Part shown: in pieces, positions 26,825-36,239 of the stretch
Numbering within the stretch: position 1 is the first letter of the stretch
Layout: each line of letters opens with the position of its first letter
Assembly (NCBI GenBank): GCA_900319905.1
Contig: ONQB01000006.1
Span: forward strand, 49,804-113,803
Source: an uncultured Prevotella sp.
Lineage (GTDB): Bacteria > Bacteroidota > Bacteroidia > Bacteroidales > Bacteroidaceae
Direction of reading: 5' to 3'
DNA: 64,000 nucleotides
The notes under the pieces: generated by a model
What the model was told of the DNA's origin: nothing
Database searches by the model: none
What the model saw: the letters and a program-made list of their open reading frames with translations, nothing else
Position numbers and translations under genes: made by a program

Positions 26825-27289
26825 CTACAATTGTATATCGTCAATGCGCAGCTTGAGGATGCCAGCTGGTACTCTTACCTGCACAATGTCTCCTTTCTTT
26901 TTGTTGATGAGAGCCTGTGCGATGGGCGACTTGACAGAGATCTTCCCTTCCTTGATGTTGGCCTCATGGGTGCTGACGATGGTGAACCTCAGCGATCGGT
27001 TTTTGTTGAGATCGGTGAGTTCTACATTGCTGAGCAACTGCACGGTATCGGCCTTGCGGCTGGTCGTATCAAGCACGCGCGCATTAGCCAGGATGCGCTG
27101 TTTGAAGCGGATGCGACCAAACAGCCTCGACTGCTCCCTTTTAGCGGCACGATACTCATAATTTTCACTGAGGTCGCCCTTGTCGCGTGCCTCTGCCACG
27201 GCATCAATCACGCGTGGCAGCTCCACTTCTCTCAAATGACGTATTTCGGCTACAAGTTTGTCATAGCCTTCTTGTGACATGAATTCCAT
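26825..27289 (-). CDS. greA: Transcription elongation factor GreA
   Basis: 154 residues; rescues backtracked RNA polymerase by stimulating transcript cleavage. N-terminal coiled coil with the functional acidic tip (EARDKGDLSENYEYRAAKREQ) and the C-terminal FKBP-like domain ending SPIAQALINKKKGDIVQVRVP are both intact. It lies 33 bp downstream of the J-domain gene on the same strand and is probably co-transcribed with it. Palindromic element copy A follows its stop. Confidence 0.96.
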   Translation of the reverse strand: MEFMSQEGYDKLVAEIRHLREVELPRVIDAVAEARDKGDLSENYEYRAAKREQSRLFGRIRFKQRILANARVLDTTSRKADTVQLLSNVELTDLNKNRSLRFTIVSTHEANIKEGKISVKSPIAQALINKKKGDIVQVRVPAGILKLRIDDIQL

Positions 27290-27322
27290 TGTCTAATAAT
27301 TCAAAAGCTCAAAAAACTCAGA

Positions 27323-28174
27323 CTACAGCCCTCTTGCTTTCCAAATAGTTTCTTTGGCTGCATTGATTTCCTGAAATTTCTTTTCAGCGGCTTTGCGCAC
27401 ATCCTCACCCAGTGTAGCCACGCGGTCTGGATGGTTCTTCAACGCCAATTGGCGATAAGCCGCCTTCACCTCTTCATCGGTAGCCGATGGAGACACGCCC
27501 AGTACTTTGTAGGCGGCGTCAAGCGACGAACCGGCATCACGCAGGTTGAGCATCCCATCAAGATCGGCATCGGTAAGACCGAGGTTGAGGGCACACTCCC
27601 TCAGCGCATTGACCTCTTCGTGGACCACCACACCGTCGGCCTGTGCGATGATGACGAGGAAATGAAGCAGTTGGATGCGGTGCTCATAGGGCATAAACTG
27701 GCTCAACTGGTGACAACTGTCGATGACAGCCGTGCGAAACTCGGCCATACCCAGTCGCTTCTGTTCCTCAAAGAGTCTGACCATGATGTCCTGGCCTTGT
27801 TGCACCGCAGCCTCACCAAAGTTGGAACGCAGCCATTGACGCACCACATTCATCTCGGAGTGCATCACCTTGCCGTCGGCACGGATAATGTAAGAAGCCA
27901 GCACCAACAGAGAGAAACGAAACGAGTTGCGCTGTTCCTCCTGACGCTCCTGCGCAGTGTAGCTTCCGTAAGCGCCTGAGTTGGCGTAACGGCCACCGTT
28001 GCCGTAGGTACCGGAGTTGGTATAGCGGCCACCTTGGCCCGACGGGTCCTCATTGCCTTCGCCCTGAGAGAGCGCACTGTCGAAAAAAGAGCCCAACGCA
28101 AAACCTGCCAGAGCTCCGAGCGGTCCTGCGGCCATCCAGCCGAGAAATCCGCCTATCCATTTACCATATGCCAT
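27323..28174 (-). CDS. DjlA-like co-chaperone: TerB-like domain plus C-terminal J domain
   Basis: 283 residues. The N-terminus (MAYGKWIGGFLGWMAAGPLGALAGFALGS, described here by its Gly-rich hydrophobic stretch) is a likely single membrane anchor. A Gly/Tyr/Ser-rich linker with two near-repeats (GGRYTNSGTYG, GGRYANSGAYG) follows, then a helical TerB-like domain (about 100-205), and a J domain at the end with the HPD motif (ALKNHPDRVA). The layout matches DjlA-type DnaK co-chaperones. The ATG at 28174 was chosen; longer in-frame extensions overlap the promoter at 28267-28274. greA follows after 33 bp. Confidence 0.88.
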   Translation of the reverse strand: MAYGKWIGGFLGWMAAGPLGALAGFALGSFFDSALSQGEGNEDPSGQGGRYTNSGTYGNGGRYANSGAYGSYTAQERQEEQRNSFRFSLLVLASYIIRADGKVMHSEMNVVRQWLRSNFGEAAVQQGQDIMVRLFEEQKRLGMAEFRTAVIDSCHQLSQFMPYEHRIQLLHFLVIIAQADGVVVHEEVNALRECALNLGLTDADLDGMLNLRDAGSSLDAAYKVLGVSPSATDEEVKAAYRQLALKNHPDRVATLGEDVRKAAEKKFQEINAAKETIWKARGL

Positions 28175-28266
28175 AGCTTCGTAATTCTTCTTTGACCAAT
28201 TATCTGAATGAGTATCGAATTGAATACCAAAACAGGATTGAGGTAATGCCTGCAGAATTATGTCTG

Positions 28267-28274
28267 CAAAATTA
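28267..28274 (-). promoter_or_regulatory. Promoter -7 box for the djlA-like/greA unit
   Basis: TAATTTTG on the minus strand, about 95 bp upstream of the ATG at 28174. The divergent small-protein promoter lies 45 bp away. Confidence 0.5.
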
Positions 28275-28318
28275 GTAAAAAAGGATAGAAACCTTTTGTT
28301 CAACCAAAAGAAATTAGT

Positions 28319-28326
28319 TAACTTTG
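28319..28326 (+). promoter_or_regulatory. Promoter -7 box for the small membrane protein
   Basis: TAACTTTG within TTAGTTAACTTTGCGG, 37 bp before the ATG. Confidence 0.65.
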
Positions 28327-28363
28327 CGGAAAATTTAAATTTGAAGTATTTAAAACTGAAGCA

Positions 28364-28573
28364 ATGAATATAGCAATAGCCTTCGTTCTCTTTATTGTCG
28401 TGGCCTGTCTGTTGTGGGGCCTCGGCGAGTTGCATTACAAGAACTTCAACTATGTGGAGGACGTTCCTCATCATCCCGATCCCACCGCTCATCAGGGTGG
28501 AGAATATGTGGAGAAGAATATCCGCGACATCATGAAGGAAAACAGCACAAGAGGATACAACGCAGTAGACTAA
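28364..28573 (+). CDS. Small single-span membrane protein, function unknown
   Basis: 69 residues: an N-terminal hydrophobic helix (IAIAFVLFIVVACLLWGL, residues ~3-20) and a short polar, His/Pro-containing tail (VEDVPHHPDPTAHQGGEYVE). Its own good promoter box 37 bp upstream and a clean ATG support that it is real. Not recognised as a named family. It stands alone between the divergent djlA-like gene and the trans-sulfuration gene. The following ~300 bp (28574-28876) hold only a short hydrophobic open frame (28611-28802) without support. Confidence 0.7.
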   Translation: MNIAIAFVLFIVVACLLWGLGELHYKNFNYVEDVPHHPDPTAHQGGEYVEKNIRDIMKENSTRGYNAVD

Positions 28574-28840
28574 TCAGTAGGCTACGTGAGGCAGCCCTCT
28601 GCTTATAGTTGTGCCCTCACCCACCCTGTTGATAATACTGACCTTTCTGAGAGTGGCTCATCATGCACAGACGCTTTTAATGCACCGAAAAGCCAATCTC
28701 CCGGGCAAGGGCAACCTTATTGGCCATATCATTGTTCTGAGCGGACAATGGTATGGCTATTTTCGTGTTGTATTTACCATGATTGCATACAGATTATTAT
28801 AAAAAACGGACAATTATTAACTCTTTCATCAGTTTCTTGT

Positions 28841-28848
28841 TAACTTTG
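28841..28848 (+). promoter_or_regulatory. Promoter -7 box for the sulfur amino-acid genes
   Basis: TAACTTTG within CTTGTTAACTTTGCAG, 29 bp before the ATG at 28877. Confidence 0.65.
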
Positions 28849-28876
28849 CAGTAGAATATTAATAAAATAGAGATTG

Positions 28877-30049
28877 ATGAAGAAGAAAACATTAGCCGTT
28901 TCTCTGCCCTACGAGCGCCAAGATGCTTTCGGCGCACTGAGCATGCCAGTTTACAATGCTGTAGCTTATGAGTTTGAAACTGCCAAAGACATGGCCGACG
29001 CATTCACCGGACGAGTCATCGCCCCGGACTATTCACGCACGGCCAACCCTACGGTTACCAATCTTGAACGTCGTGTCAAAGCGCTCACGGGAGCCCATGA
29101 CGTGACGGCAATGAACAGCGGTATGGCTGCTATCAGTAATACGGTAATGGCACTGGCTGCCAGCGGAAAGAATATCGTGACCTCACGCCACATGTTTGGC
29201 AACACCTTCGATCTGCTCACCAATACGCTGAAACGCTTCGGCATAGAGACAAGGCTCGTGGACCTCAACAACAGGGAAGAGGTGGACCGCAACATCGACG
29301 ACAACACCTGCTGCGTGTTCTTCGAAATCATTACGAATCCTCAGATGGAAGTGACCGACATCAAGGCGCTTGCTGAAGTGGTGCACCGTCATGGGGTGCC
29401 TCTTATTGCCGACACGACGGTCATTCCCTTCACAGAGTTCTCGGTGCACGAGTTAGGTGCTGACATCGAAGTGGTGTCGTCGACGAAATACATCAGTGGA
29501 GGCGCTACCTCACTGGGTGGGCTTATCATTGACTACGGAACGACAGAGGGCTTTCAGAAGCGCATTAAGGGCGAGATGCTCTTCAACTTCGGTGCATACA
29601 TGACCCCGCACGTGGCTTACATGCAGACACTCGGTCTGGAAACGCTCTCTGCACGCTATGCCATGGAATCGGCCAACACACTGGAATTGGCGAAGAGAAT
29701 GCAGCATATGCCCGGCATCGTGCGCGTGAACTATGTGGGCCTGGAGGACAACCAGTATTATCAGCTGGCCCGTAAGCAGTTCGGGCCCACCTCGGGCGCC
29801 ATGATATGCTTCGACCTGGAGTCGCAGGAGGCTTGTTTCAACTTCCTCAATAAACTGAAGGTCATCCACCGCGCCACAAATCTCTTCGACAATAAGACAC
29901 TGGCCATCCACCCCTATTCTACTATCTTTGGCAACTTCACAGCAGAGGAGCGTGCCAACATGGATGTGCTCAACACTACCATCCGCATCAGCGTGGGTCT
30001 GGAGGATGTCGATGACCTGGCCAGCGACATGGAGCAGGCCCTGAAATAA
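28877..30049 (+). CDS. Trans-sulfuration PLP enzyme (O-acetylhomoserine sulfhydrylase / cystathionine gamma-synthase / methionine lyase family)
   Basis: 390 residues of the Cys/Met-metabolism PLP family (PF01053). Conserved features: DYSRTANPTVTNLERRV near residue 50, MNSGMAAIS (PLP phosphate region), IADTTVIPF, and the catalytic lysine in VSSTKYISGGATSLGG. Sequence alone does not separate synthase from lyase activity. The ATG at 28877 is preferred over a TTG one codon earlier. A MalY/PatB-type cystathionine beta-lyase starts 21 bp downstream, so the pair probably serves methionine/cysteine/homocysteine interconversion. Confidence 0.9.
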   Translation: MKKKTLAVSLPYERQDAFGALSMPVYNAVAYEFETAKDMADAFTGRVIAPDYSRTANPTVTNLERRVKALTGAHDVTAMNSGMAAISNTVMALAASGKNIVTSRHMFGNTFDLLTNTLKRFGIETRLVDLNNREEVDRNIDDNTCCVFFEIITNPQMEVTDIKALAEVVHRHGVPLIADTTVIPFTEFSVHELGADIEVVSSTKYISGGATSLGGLIIDYGTTEGFQKRIKGEMLFNFGAYMTPHVAYMQTLGLETLSARYAMESANTLELAKRMQHMPGIVRVNYVGLEDNQYYQLARKQFGPTSGAMICFDLESQEACFNFLNKLKVIHRATNLFDNKTLAIHPYSTIFGNFTAEERANMDVLNTTIRISVGLEDVDDLASDMEQALK

Positions 30050-30070
30050 CAACACAAACTATTGATAATC

Positions 30071-31327
30071 ATGAAGACAGACAGCACATTGAATCATACC
30101 ACAGTCCATACACAGCCTGCTGCGGCTTCACAGCACTCTGACACAGAGGCCAACTATGACTTTGACAAGATAGTGGACCGCTCAGGCAGTGGCGACCTCA
30201 AGCATGGCGCACTGCTGCCCCGTTGGGGACGCGACGATCTGCTGCCCCTCTGGGTGGCCGACATGGACTTTGAGACACCGTCGTTTATCACTGACGCTCT
30301 GAAGAAACGGCTTGAGCACTCGCTCTTTGGCTATACCATGGTACCTGACGCGTTCTGGACAAGCATCATCAACTGGATCTACGACCATCACCAGTGGCAT
30401 GTGAAGCGCGAGTGGATGTCGTTTATCCCAGGCATCGTGAAAGGCATTGGCTTGGTGGTCAACCTCTTTACTCGTCCCGACGAGAAGGTGATCATCCAAC
30501 CGCCTGTGTACCATCCGTTCCGCCTCGTGCCCGAAGGCAACGGCCGGCAGGTGGTCTACAACCCACTGAGGGAGAATAACGGCACCTACGAGATGGACTT
30601 CGACAATCTGGAGAAGGTAGCCGACGACAAGTGCCGTGTGCTCATCCTGTGCAACCCTCACAACCCGGCCGGAGTGTGCTGGAGCCGTGAGACGCTGGTA
30701 CGGCTCGCAGAGTTCTGCCAGCAGCATCACATCCTGGTGATCAGCGACGAGATACACTGCGACATGGCTCTCTTTGGCCACAAGCACATTCCCTTTGCAT
30801 CGGTCTCTGACGCGGCACGTGAGAACAGCATCTCCTTTCAGGCTCCTACCAAGACGTTCAATATCGCAGGCATCGTGAGCAGCTACGCTATAGTACCCAA
30901 CGAACAGCTACGTAAGAAATTCTACCGTTGGCTGACAGTCAACGAGTTGGATGAACCAACGCTCTTCGCCCCCATTGCTACTATTGCGGCATTTGAACAT
31001 GGAGAGGCTTGGCGTAAGGCAATGTTGGCGTATGTGGAGAACAATGTGCGCTTTGTGGAGGACTACTGTCAGCAGCACATCCCCGGCATCCGGCCATGGC
31101 GTCCGCAGGCTTCATTCCTGGTGTGGCTCGACTGCCGACAACTCGGCCTCGACCATAAGCAATTGCTCGACCTCTTCATCGACAAGGCACATCTGGCCCT
31201 CAACGACGGTGAGATGTTCGGCAAAGAACAGGGCCACGGCTTCATGCGACTCAATGTGGCCACACCACGCGCTATCCTTGAGAAGGCACTGAAGCAGTTG
31301 GCTGACGCTGTCTCCAAGATGCAATAA
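30071..31327 (+). CDS. MalY/PatB family aminotransferase (cystathionine beta-lyase)
   Basis: 418-residue fold-type I PLP enzyme. The MalY/PatB signature WVADMDFETPSFITDAL is present, with NPHNPAGVCWSRETL, ISDEIHCDMALFGHKHIP and the PLP-lysine segment APTKTFNIAGI. These enzymes split cystathionine to homocysteine, pyruvate and ammonia. The N-terminal ~35 residues are Thr/His/Ser-rich and not part of the fold; the ATG at 30071 is the first ATG of the frame. It lies 21 bp after the trans-sulfuration gene in the same operon; a YhcH-like gene follows after 52 bp. Confidence 0.9.
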   Translation: MKTDSTLNHTTVHTQPAAASQHSDTEANYDFDKIVDRSGSGDLKHGALLPRWGRDDLLPLWVADMDFETPSFITDALKKRLEHSLFGYTMVPDAFWTSIINWIYDHHQWHVKREWMSFIPGIVKGIGLVVNLFTRPDEKVIIQPPVYHPFRLVPEGNGRQVVYNPLRENNGTYEMDFDNLEKVADDKCRVLILCNPHNPAGVCWSRETLVRLAEFCQQHHILVISDEIHCDMALFGHKHIPFASVSDAARENSISFQAPTKTFNIAGIVSSYAIVPNEQLRKKFYRWLTVNELDEPTLFAPIATIAAFEHGEAWRKAMLAYVENNVRFVEDYCQQHIPGIRPWRPQASFLVWLDCRQLGLDHKQLLDLFIDKAHLALNDGEMFGKEQGHGFMRLNVATPRAILEKALKQLADAVSKMQ

Positions 31328-31379
31328 GACTTCTTATATCAAGCACCGGACAGGACTTTCAACCCAAACTATTAATGAT

Positions 31380-31832
31380 ATGATACTCGACACTATTTCT
31401 TCAGCTGAGCGTTACTATTCCTTACACCCGCTCATGCAAATGTTTTTTGACTATCTGCGCACCCACGACCTGACAAAGGTGGCCCCGGGACGCATCGTGC
31501 TCGAAGGCGACCGCTTGTTCCTCAATGTTGCCGACAGCAAGAAGCAACCACGTGAGGAGCGTAAACTGGAGGCGCATCGCAAATACATCGACATTCAGGT
31601 GCCGCTCACTGCCAATGAGACCGTAGGCTGGCGGCCATTGGAAAGCCTTGACATGGCTCCAGACATTGCTTACGACGAACAACGGGACATCGTGTTCTAT
31701 CGCCAGCCATCGTCGGCCTATATTCCCGTAGAACCGGGCCAGTTCTACCTGATGCTGCCCAATGACGCCCATGCCCCGCTCATTGGCGAGGGACCAGTCA
31801 GAAAGGTCATTGGCAAGCTGAGAGTGGAATAG
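31380..31832 (+). CDS. YhcH/YjgK/YiaL family protein
   Basis: 150-residue cupin-like protein (DUF386 family). Conserved blocks: EAHRKYIDIQVPLTANETVGW and FYLMLPNDAHAPLIGEGPVRKVIGKL, with the His/Glu residues that bind metal in characterised members. Relatives are linked to sialic acid or other sugar catabolism; here it follows sulfur amino-acid genes instead, so its substrate is open. Probably last gene of that operon. Confidence 0.88.
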   Translation: MILDTISSAERYYSLHPLMQMFFDYLRTHDLTKVAPGRIVLEGDRLFLNVADSKKQPREERKLEAHRKYIDIQVPLTANETVGWRPLESLDMAPDIAYDEQRDIVFYRQPSSAYIPVEPGQFYLMLPNDAHAPLIGEGPVRKVIGKLRVE

Positions 31833-31891
31833 ACGGCATGAGCCAGGACAAGATTGCTGTCCGATTCTGAAGTTGTTTGAGAAATTATAAC

Positions 31892-31899
31892 TAATTTTG
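31892..31899 (+). promoter_or_regulatory. Promoter -7 box for the LPS-kinase-like gene
   Basis: TAATTTTG, with TTGTTTG about 19 bp upstream (31873), 20 bp before the ATG. Confidence 0.6.
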
Positions 31900-31918
31900 C
31901 AGACAAAACAAATAGTCG

Positions 31919-32674
31919 ATGAATGTACGCATCAACCCGAAGTATGAAGAACTTCGGGAATTTATCCTTCAGCTGCCATCACGTATGGACACAGAGGGCA
32001 CCTATATCTATGGGGGCCGCCGCAACCTCATCAAGTCGTTTGCGGTGCCCCATGGTCCAGTGCTCAACGTAAAGCGCTATCATATTTCACATGGTCCCAA
32101 CCGTCTGATCTACTCATGGGGTCTTCGCATTCCCAAGGGATTACGCGCATGGCGCTATCCTGCTGTACTGAAGGCCAAAGGCATCAGCACCCCGGAGGCC
32201 GTGGCTTACCTGGAGGAAAGAAAATGCGGACTGCTCGGACAGAGCTATTTCGTCAGCATTCAGTCGCCTTACAGCCATCGTCTGTACGAACTGGCCGAGG
32301 CTCAGCCAGCACTCTACGAACCCTTGGCACGCGCCTTGGCACGGTTTACGGCCCACATGCACGACGAGGGCGTGCTTCATTGCGATTATTCTCCCGGCAA
32401 TATTCTGTGGGACACCGATGAAGCAGGCCACTTCGTCTTTACTATCGTCGACATCAATCGGATGCACTTTGGACAAGTCAATATGAAAGCCGGCTGTCGC
32501 AACTTCCGCAGATTATGGGGACCAAAGGCTTTCTTCTCTATCCTGGCACGCGAATATGCTGTGGCTCGCGGTTTCCAACCTGACGAATGCGAGAAACTCG
32601 TCATGGACTACCGTAAGCGTTTCTGGACACACTACAGCCGTCACCACGTGATCAGTTTCCCGCTGGATCTGTAG
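31919..32674 (+). CDS. Lipopolysaccharide kinase-like protein (Kdo/WaaP-type kinase fold)
   Basis: 251 residues with a eukaryotic-like small-molecule kinase fold: the catalytic loop is HCDYSPGNILWD (Asp as base, Asn for metal) and the metal-binding Asp lies in VDINRMHFG; an N-terminal basic segment carries a likely ATP-binding Lys (RNLIKSFAVPHG). It probably phosphorylates a sugar of the LPS core or lipid A region at the inner membrane; the exact site is inference. Own promoter; convergent with the hydrolase gene downstream. Confidence 0.82.
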   Translation: MNVRINPKYEELREFILQLPSRMDTEGTYIYGGRRNLIKSFAVPHGPVLNVKRYHISHGPNRLIYSWGLRIPKGLRAWRYPAVLKAKGISTPEAVAYLEERKCGLLGQSYFVSIQSPYSHRLYELAEAQPALYEPLARALARFTAHMHDEGVLHCDYSPGNILWDTDEAGHFVFTIVDINRMHFGQVNMKAGCRNFRRLWGPKAFFSILAREYAVARGFQPDECEKLVMDYRKRFWTHYSRHHVISFPLDL

Positions 32675-32719
32675 TTGTCGACACAAAGAATAACAGAGAC
32701 ATTCTTATTGGACGGGGAT

Positions 32720-32763
32720 GTATCAAAATAGGAGAAGTCCGGAAGTTCCCCAATTTTGATACA
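32720..32763. repeat. Palindromic octamer element, copy B (minimal)
   Basis: Only two octamers (AAGTCCGG, AAGTTCCC) remain, enclosed in a perfect 10-bp inverted repeat GTATCAAAAT/ATTTTGATAC; the core is missing. The flank TGTATCAAAATAGGAG matches the outer end of copy D (complement strand), so it belongs to the same family. It can act as a terminator between two convergent genes. Confidence 0.75.
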
Positions 32764-32769
32764 CTCTCC

Positions 32770-33642
32770 TCATTCTTTCATCCATTCGGCCATCATCTTC
32801 AAATATTTGTCGGTCTGCTCAGTGAACACCATGTGACGCGCACCATAGAACAGCTCCCAACGCGCATTGGGAATGTTGTCGTACATGGTCTTGGCAATGT
32901 AAGGCGTGCAGAGGTCATTGGTGCCGCTGACGATGAGTGTTGGACATGTGATCTCATGCAACCGTGGTGTGTAGTTGAAGTCCTTCAAGGTACCGGTAGG
33001 ATTGTATTCGTTAGGTCCCCAGCCCACAAGATAAGCTTCTTCCCCGAAGCGCTTCTTTCGGCTCATACACTCGGGCGTATCGGGACCAATGACAAACTCA
33101 TGACGAGCCACGTAGTGGTCGTTGGCCTTGAGATAAGCAGGTGACTGGAAGTTGCCGGTACGCTCTGCCTCGGCGATGGCCCGCTGATCTTCCTCACTCA
33201 TGAATGTGATGAGACGGTGCTGCTCCTTGCCCCAGAGCTGACTCTCGGGCAGAGTACTCGACAGGATGAGCGACTTCAGCCCTTCAGGTTTCTTCTCAAT
33301 GGCGTAGGCAATGGCAAGCATGCCGCCCCACGACTGTCCAAGGAGATGGAAACGATTGACATGAAGGTAATGGAGCAATTGGTCCAGTTCTTCCATCCAT
33401 GTGTCAAGTGTCCAAAGCTCCGGATGACCCTCCACGTAGCTCTCGCCACAGCCCAGCTGATCGTAGAAGATGATCTGGCGGTGTGTCATCTCAGCTAAGG
33501 GATCGAGAACCTCAAAATAATTATGAGTGGAGCCGGGACCACCATGGAGCAAAACAAGCGGAGCCTTGTCAGAGGGCTCGCCAACAACACGATAAAAAGT
33601 CTTGAAGCCTTTGAAAGGCATGTAACCAGTAACTACATTCAT
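32770..33642 (-). CDS. Proline iminopeptidase-family alpha/beta hydrolase
   Basis: 290-residue alpha/beta hydrolase. Oxyanion region VLLHGGPGSTHNYF, nucleophile elbow LGQSWGGMLAIAYA and the C-terminal His in ARHMVFTEQ are visible, a pattern of proline-specific aminopeptidases (tricorn F1/PIP group, S33). No signal peptide, so cytoplasmic. The ATG at 33642 (MNVVTGYMPFKG) was chosen because the longer frame runs through repeat element copy C. It would release N-terminal proline or other residues from peptides. Confidence 0.88.
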   Translation of the reverse strand: MNVVTGYMPFKGFKTFYRVVGEPSDKAPLVLLHGGPGSTHNYFEVLDPLAEMTHRQIIFYDQLGCGESYVEGHPELWTLDTWMEELDQLLHYLHVNRFHLLGQSWGGMLAIAYAIEKKPEGLKSLILSSTLPESQLWGKEQHRLITFMSEEDQRAIAEAERTGNFQSPAYLKANDHYVARHEFVIGPDTPECMSRKKRFGEEAYLVGWGPNEYNPTGTLKDFNYTPRLHEITCPTLIVSGTNDLCTPYIAKTMYDNIPNARWELFYGARHMVFTEQTDKYLKMMAEWMKE

Positions 33643-33670
33643 ATCACTTTCAATTATTTTAGGAGGCTGT

Positions 33671-33777
33671 ATAAGAAGTTCAGAAGTACCGGAGTTCAGA
33701 AGTACGGTCATAAGCCTAAGCATCTGATAGCGTAATGACAGAACTTCACGGCTACCGAGCTTCTGGACTACTCTTCT
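33671..33777. repeat. Palindromic octamer element, copy C (decayed)
   Basis: Left arm of about four AAGTNCRG octamers; core 33705-33741, about 14 bp shorter than in copies A and D but keeping GGTCATAAGC and GTAATGACAG; right arm degenerate (CTTCACGG, CTTCTGGA). It lies 22 bp from the pyrD stop. Confidence 0.8.
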
Positions 33778-33799
33778 TTCTAATTTAGGAAATGTTACA

Positions 33800-34705
33800 T
33801 CATACGATGCCGATGATTTCGTTGACACTCTTACATCCGTGGCTGTCGAGCCAGTCGGCGATACCACTCTTGACCTTCATTGTGACGGTGGGATCGATGA
33901 AATTAGCAGTACCAATCTCTATGGCCGTAGCACCAGCCATGAAGAACTCGATGGCATCTTCCGCAGTCATGATGCCACCCAGTCCGATGACAGGGATGTG
34001 TACGGCCTGATGTACCTCATGTACCATGCGCACCGCTACGGGTTTAACAGCGGGGCCGCTCAATCCACCAGTACCTATGCTGAGCTTCGGCCGGCGGTGC
34101 TCGATGTCAATAGCCATACCTAGCAGTGTATTGATGAGCGACACACTGTCAGCGCCCTCCGCCTCACAAGCACGTGCGATGTCGGCAATGTTGGTGACAT
34201 TGGGCGACAGCTTGACTATCAGCGTCTTATGATAGACAGCCCGTACAGCTCTCACCACGCTGGCCGCACCTTCGCAGGTAACGCCGAAGGCCATGCCGCC
34301 ATGCTTGACATTTGGGCATGAGATGTTCAGCTCGATGGCAGGAATCGCTTCCAAAGCATCAATGCGGGCAGCACATCGCGCGTATGTCTCAGGAGAGTTG
34401 CCACTGACGTTGACAATGAAGTTAGTATCTATATCCTTGATCTTCGGATAGATATGTTCACAGAAATAGTCGACGCCCTTGTTCTGTAATCCCACGCAGT
34501 TGAGCATTCCTTGCGCGGTCTCTGCCATACGCGGATAATCGTTGCCCTCGCGCGGCTCAAGGGTGGTACCTTTCACGATGATGGCACCAATCTCTTCCAA
34601 TGGTACGAGGTCCTGAAACTCGAGACCATAGCCAAAAGTGCCGCTCGCTGTCATCACTGGATTACGTAATGACAGGTTATTTATTTTTACATTTAGGTCT
34701 ACCAT
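33800..34705 (-). CDS. pyrD: Dihydroorotate dehydrogenase, class 1B catalytic subunit
   Basis: 301-residue FMN-binding (beta/alpha)8 enzyme oxidising dihydroorotate to orotate in pyrimidine synthesis. Motifs: [30 protein letters not shown] (active-site Cys of class 1B), [14 protein letters not shown], and [15 protein letters not shown] / [12 protein letters not shown] for FMN phosphate. Its start overlaps the pyrK stop by 7 bp, as expected for the heterotetrameric NAD-linked class 1B enzyme. Confidence 0.96.
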   Translation of the reverse strand: MVDLNVKINNLSLRNPVMTASGTFGYGLEFQDLVPLEEIGAIIVKGTTLEPREGNDYPRMAETAQGMLNCVGLQNKGVDYFCEHIYPKIKDIDTNFIVNVSGNSPETYARCAARIDALEAIPAIELNISCPNVKHGGMAFGVTCEGAASVVRAVRAVYHKTLIVKLSPNVTNIADIARACEAEGADSVSLINTLLGMAIDIEHRRPKLSIGTGGLSGPAVKPVAVRMVHEVHQAVHIPVIGLGGIMTAEDAIEFFMAGATAIEIGTANFIDPTVTMKVKSGIADWLDSHGCKSVNEIIGIV

Positions 34706-35523
34706 AACAAATTCAAAATATTAAACACTGGACCTTCCTTGCATACTCTCTGATTGCCTTGTTTGGTTTTCTCCACACAACACAGACAGGCACCCAGTCC
34801 ACACGCCATCATATTCTCCAACGATGCCTCACAGGGCGTCTCCGTCTCGCGTGCGTAGCGTGCCACCGACTGCATCATAGGCTTGGGGCCGCACGTCTGT
34901 ATGAGGTCGAAGTGCTCGCGTTGGAGCACGGAGTGATTAGTGACGAAGCCTTTCTCTCCGGCCGACCCATCCTCGGTTGTATAATAAGTGGGACCAATAG
35001 CTTCGAAACGCGCGCACTCGAGTAGCTCTGTCTGCGTCTTGGCACCGAGCAGGAAGACAGGCTGTGCTCCATCTTCTTTGAGCTGTTGCCCCTGCCACAA
35101 CAATGGAGCTACGCCCACGCCACCACCGACGAGCAGCACCTTGCTGCCAGTAGTCAGATGGATGGATTGACCGTCAGTTTCGACGCCTTGATCGGTTGTA
35201 CCAGCCTTGACACCCGTGAAGCTGTTGCCAAGGGGCAGCAGACAATTAACGGTATCGCCGCTTTGCAGACGGGCTATCTGCCGTGTGCCGTCACCGATGG
35301 CGGCCACTAGCAACCACAATTCGTTACAGGTGCGGTCTACGAAATGGATGGAGATAGGGCGACGCAGAAATGTCGTGGGCGAGTGGTCCACACGTACTTC
35401 TACAAACTGGCCAGGCAGCATCTCGGGCAGAGGATCATCGTGGGTGAGCCGAAGCAAGACGTGCTTCTCACTCAGTCGCTCCACTGACCTTACTGTCAGG
35501 TCAAGACAGTTCTTTTTCATCAT
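34699..35523 (-). CDS. pyrK: Dihydroorotate dehydrogenase electron transfer subunit
   Basis: 274 residues: FAD-binding ferredoxin-reductase-type barrel ([12 protein letters not shown] holds the FAD RxxS-type motif), NAD-binding domain ([14 protein letters not shown]) and a C-terminal [2Fe-2S] cysteine cluster ([14 protein letters not shown]... then VCKEGPVF). It passes electrons from PyrD FMN to NAD. The ATG at 35523 (or the next codon, 35520) follows the promoter box at 35553-35560; longer frames run through it. Overlaps pyrD. Confidence 0.95.
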   Translation of the reverse strand: MMKKNCLDLTVRSVERLSEKHVLLRLTHDDPLPEMLPGQFVEVRVDHSPTTFLRRPISIHFVDRTCNELWLLVAAIGDGTRQIARLQSGDTVNCLLPLGNSFTGVKAGTTDQGVETDGQSIHLTTGSKVLLVGGGVGVAPLLWQGQQLKEDGAQPVFLLGAKTQTELLECARFEAIGPTYYTTEDGSAGEKGFVTNHSVLQREHFDLIQTCGPKPMMQSVARYARETETPCEASLENMMACGLGACLCCVEKTKQGNQRVCKEGPVFNILNLLW

Positions 35524-35552
35524 CTTGTATATGGTATTGATATTATTTGGCG

Positions 35553-35560
35553 CAAAGATA
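35553..35560 (-). promoter_or_regulatory. Promoter -7 box for pyrK-pyrD
   Basis: TATCTTTG on the minus strand, about 30 bp before the pyrK start. Confidence 0.6.
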
Positions 35561-35679
35561 ACCAAATGAATGGAATTCTGCAAGAAAGTGGATTAGAAAG
35601 TGGATGATGAGCACTTGAGATCACACGATTTCTCGGATCAACCGGTTCTTACAGGTCTGTTAAATCAATTATTGCCAGC

Positions 35680-36186
35680 TCATTTCTTCGGCACGAATGA
35701 CTCGTAGGTCTGGTCATCGTAGAAGACTCGGATTTCGGTGATTTTTCGAGCAGGTTTGTCAATATATTTGATAATTTCTTTTTCACCGTTATGATAGCCG
35801 GAAGAAGGACGTTGAGCAACGTTTGCAGCCCCGTCGACAACATCAAACAGCAGGGGCGACGCAGGCGCAGCGCCCCCCTTAGCTGGTTGCTCAGTAGTAG
35901 TGACGGACGAGGTAGCAGACACATCTGAAGAGCCCTGCTGCTGAACATTATTATTAGATGGAGTAGTGCGACTGTCGTTCTCATACATGGAGCCCGTACC
36001 AAACATCAACCATGACACGGAGATATTAGGCAGCCGATTGTGGATGGCTTCCACAATCTGTATGGACGGACGGGTCTTCTTGTTGATGATACCGCTGAGG
36101 GTACCCTCGTTAATGCCCGTAGCCTGCGCAAATGATTTCTGATTCATGTGCAGACTCTCCATGAGTAGTTTTATTCGTTCGTTCAT
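35680..36186 (-). CDS. XRE-type helix-turn-helix transcriptional regulator
   Basis: 168 residues. Residues ~1-65 form a Cro/CI-type HTH (MNQKSFAQATGINEGTLSGIINKKTRPSIQIVEAI is the region; key turn ATGINEGTLS). The middle (about 70-125) is Ser/Thr/Ala/Gln-rich linker, and a short C-terminal segment ends DDQTYESFVPKK. No ligand domain recognised. It is preceded by a ~230-nt untranslated stretch that looks like a structured RNA with its own promoter. Target genes unknown. Confidence 0.85.
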   Translation of the reverse strand: MNERIKLLMESLHMNQKSFAQATGINEGTLSGIINKKTRPSIQIVEAIHNRLPNISVSWLMFGTGSMYENDSRTTPSNNNVQQQGSSDVSATSSVTTTEQPAKGGAAPASPLLFDVVDGAANVAQRPSSGYHNGEKEIIKYIDKPARKITEIRVFYDDQTYESFVPKK

Positions 36187-36239
36187 AATCGCATTATTGT
36201 TAAAGACAAGAGTTGCGTCGCAGCATTGAGTGCATAGAG

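Noticed and set aside
28611-28802. 63-codon hydrophobic frame between the small membrane protein and the trans-sulfuration gene
   Set aside because: No promoter or ribosome-site support and no recognisable family; may be a relic but cannot be defended.
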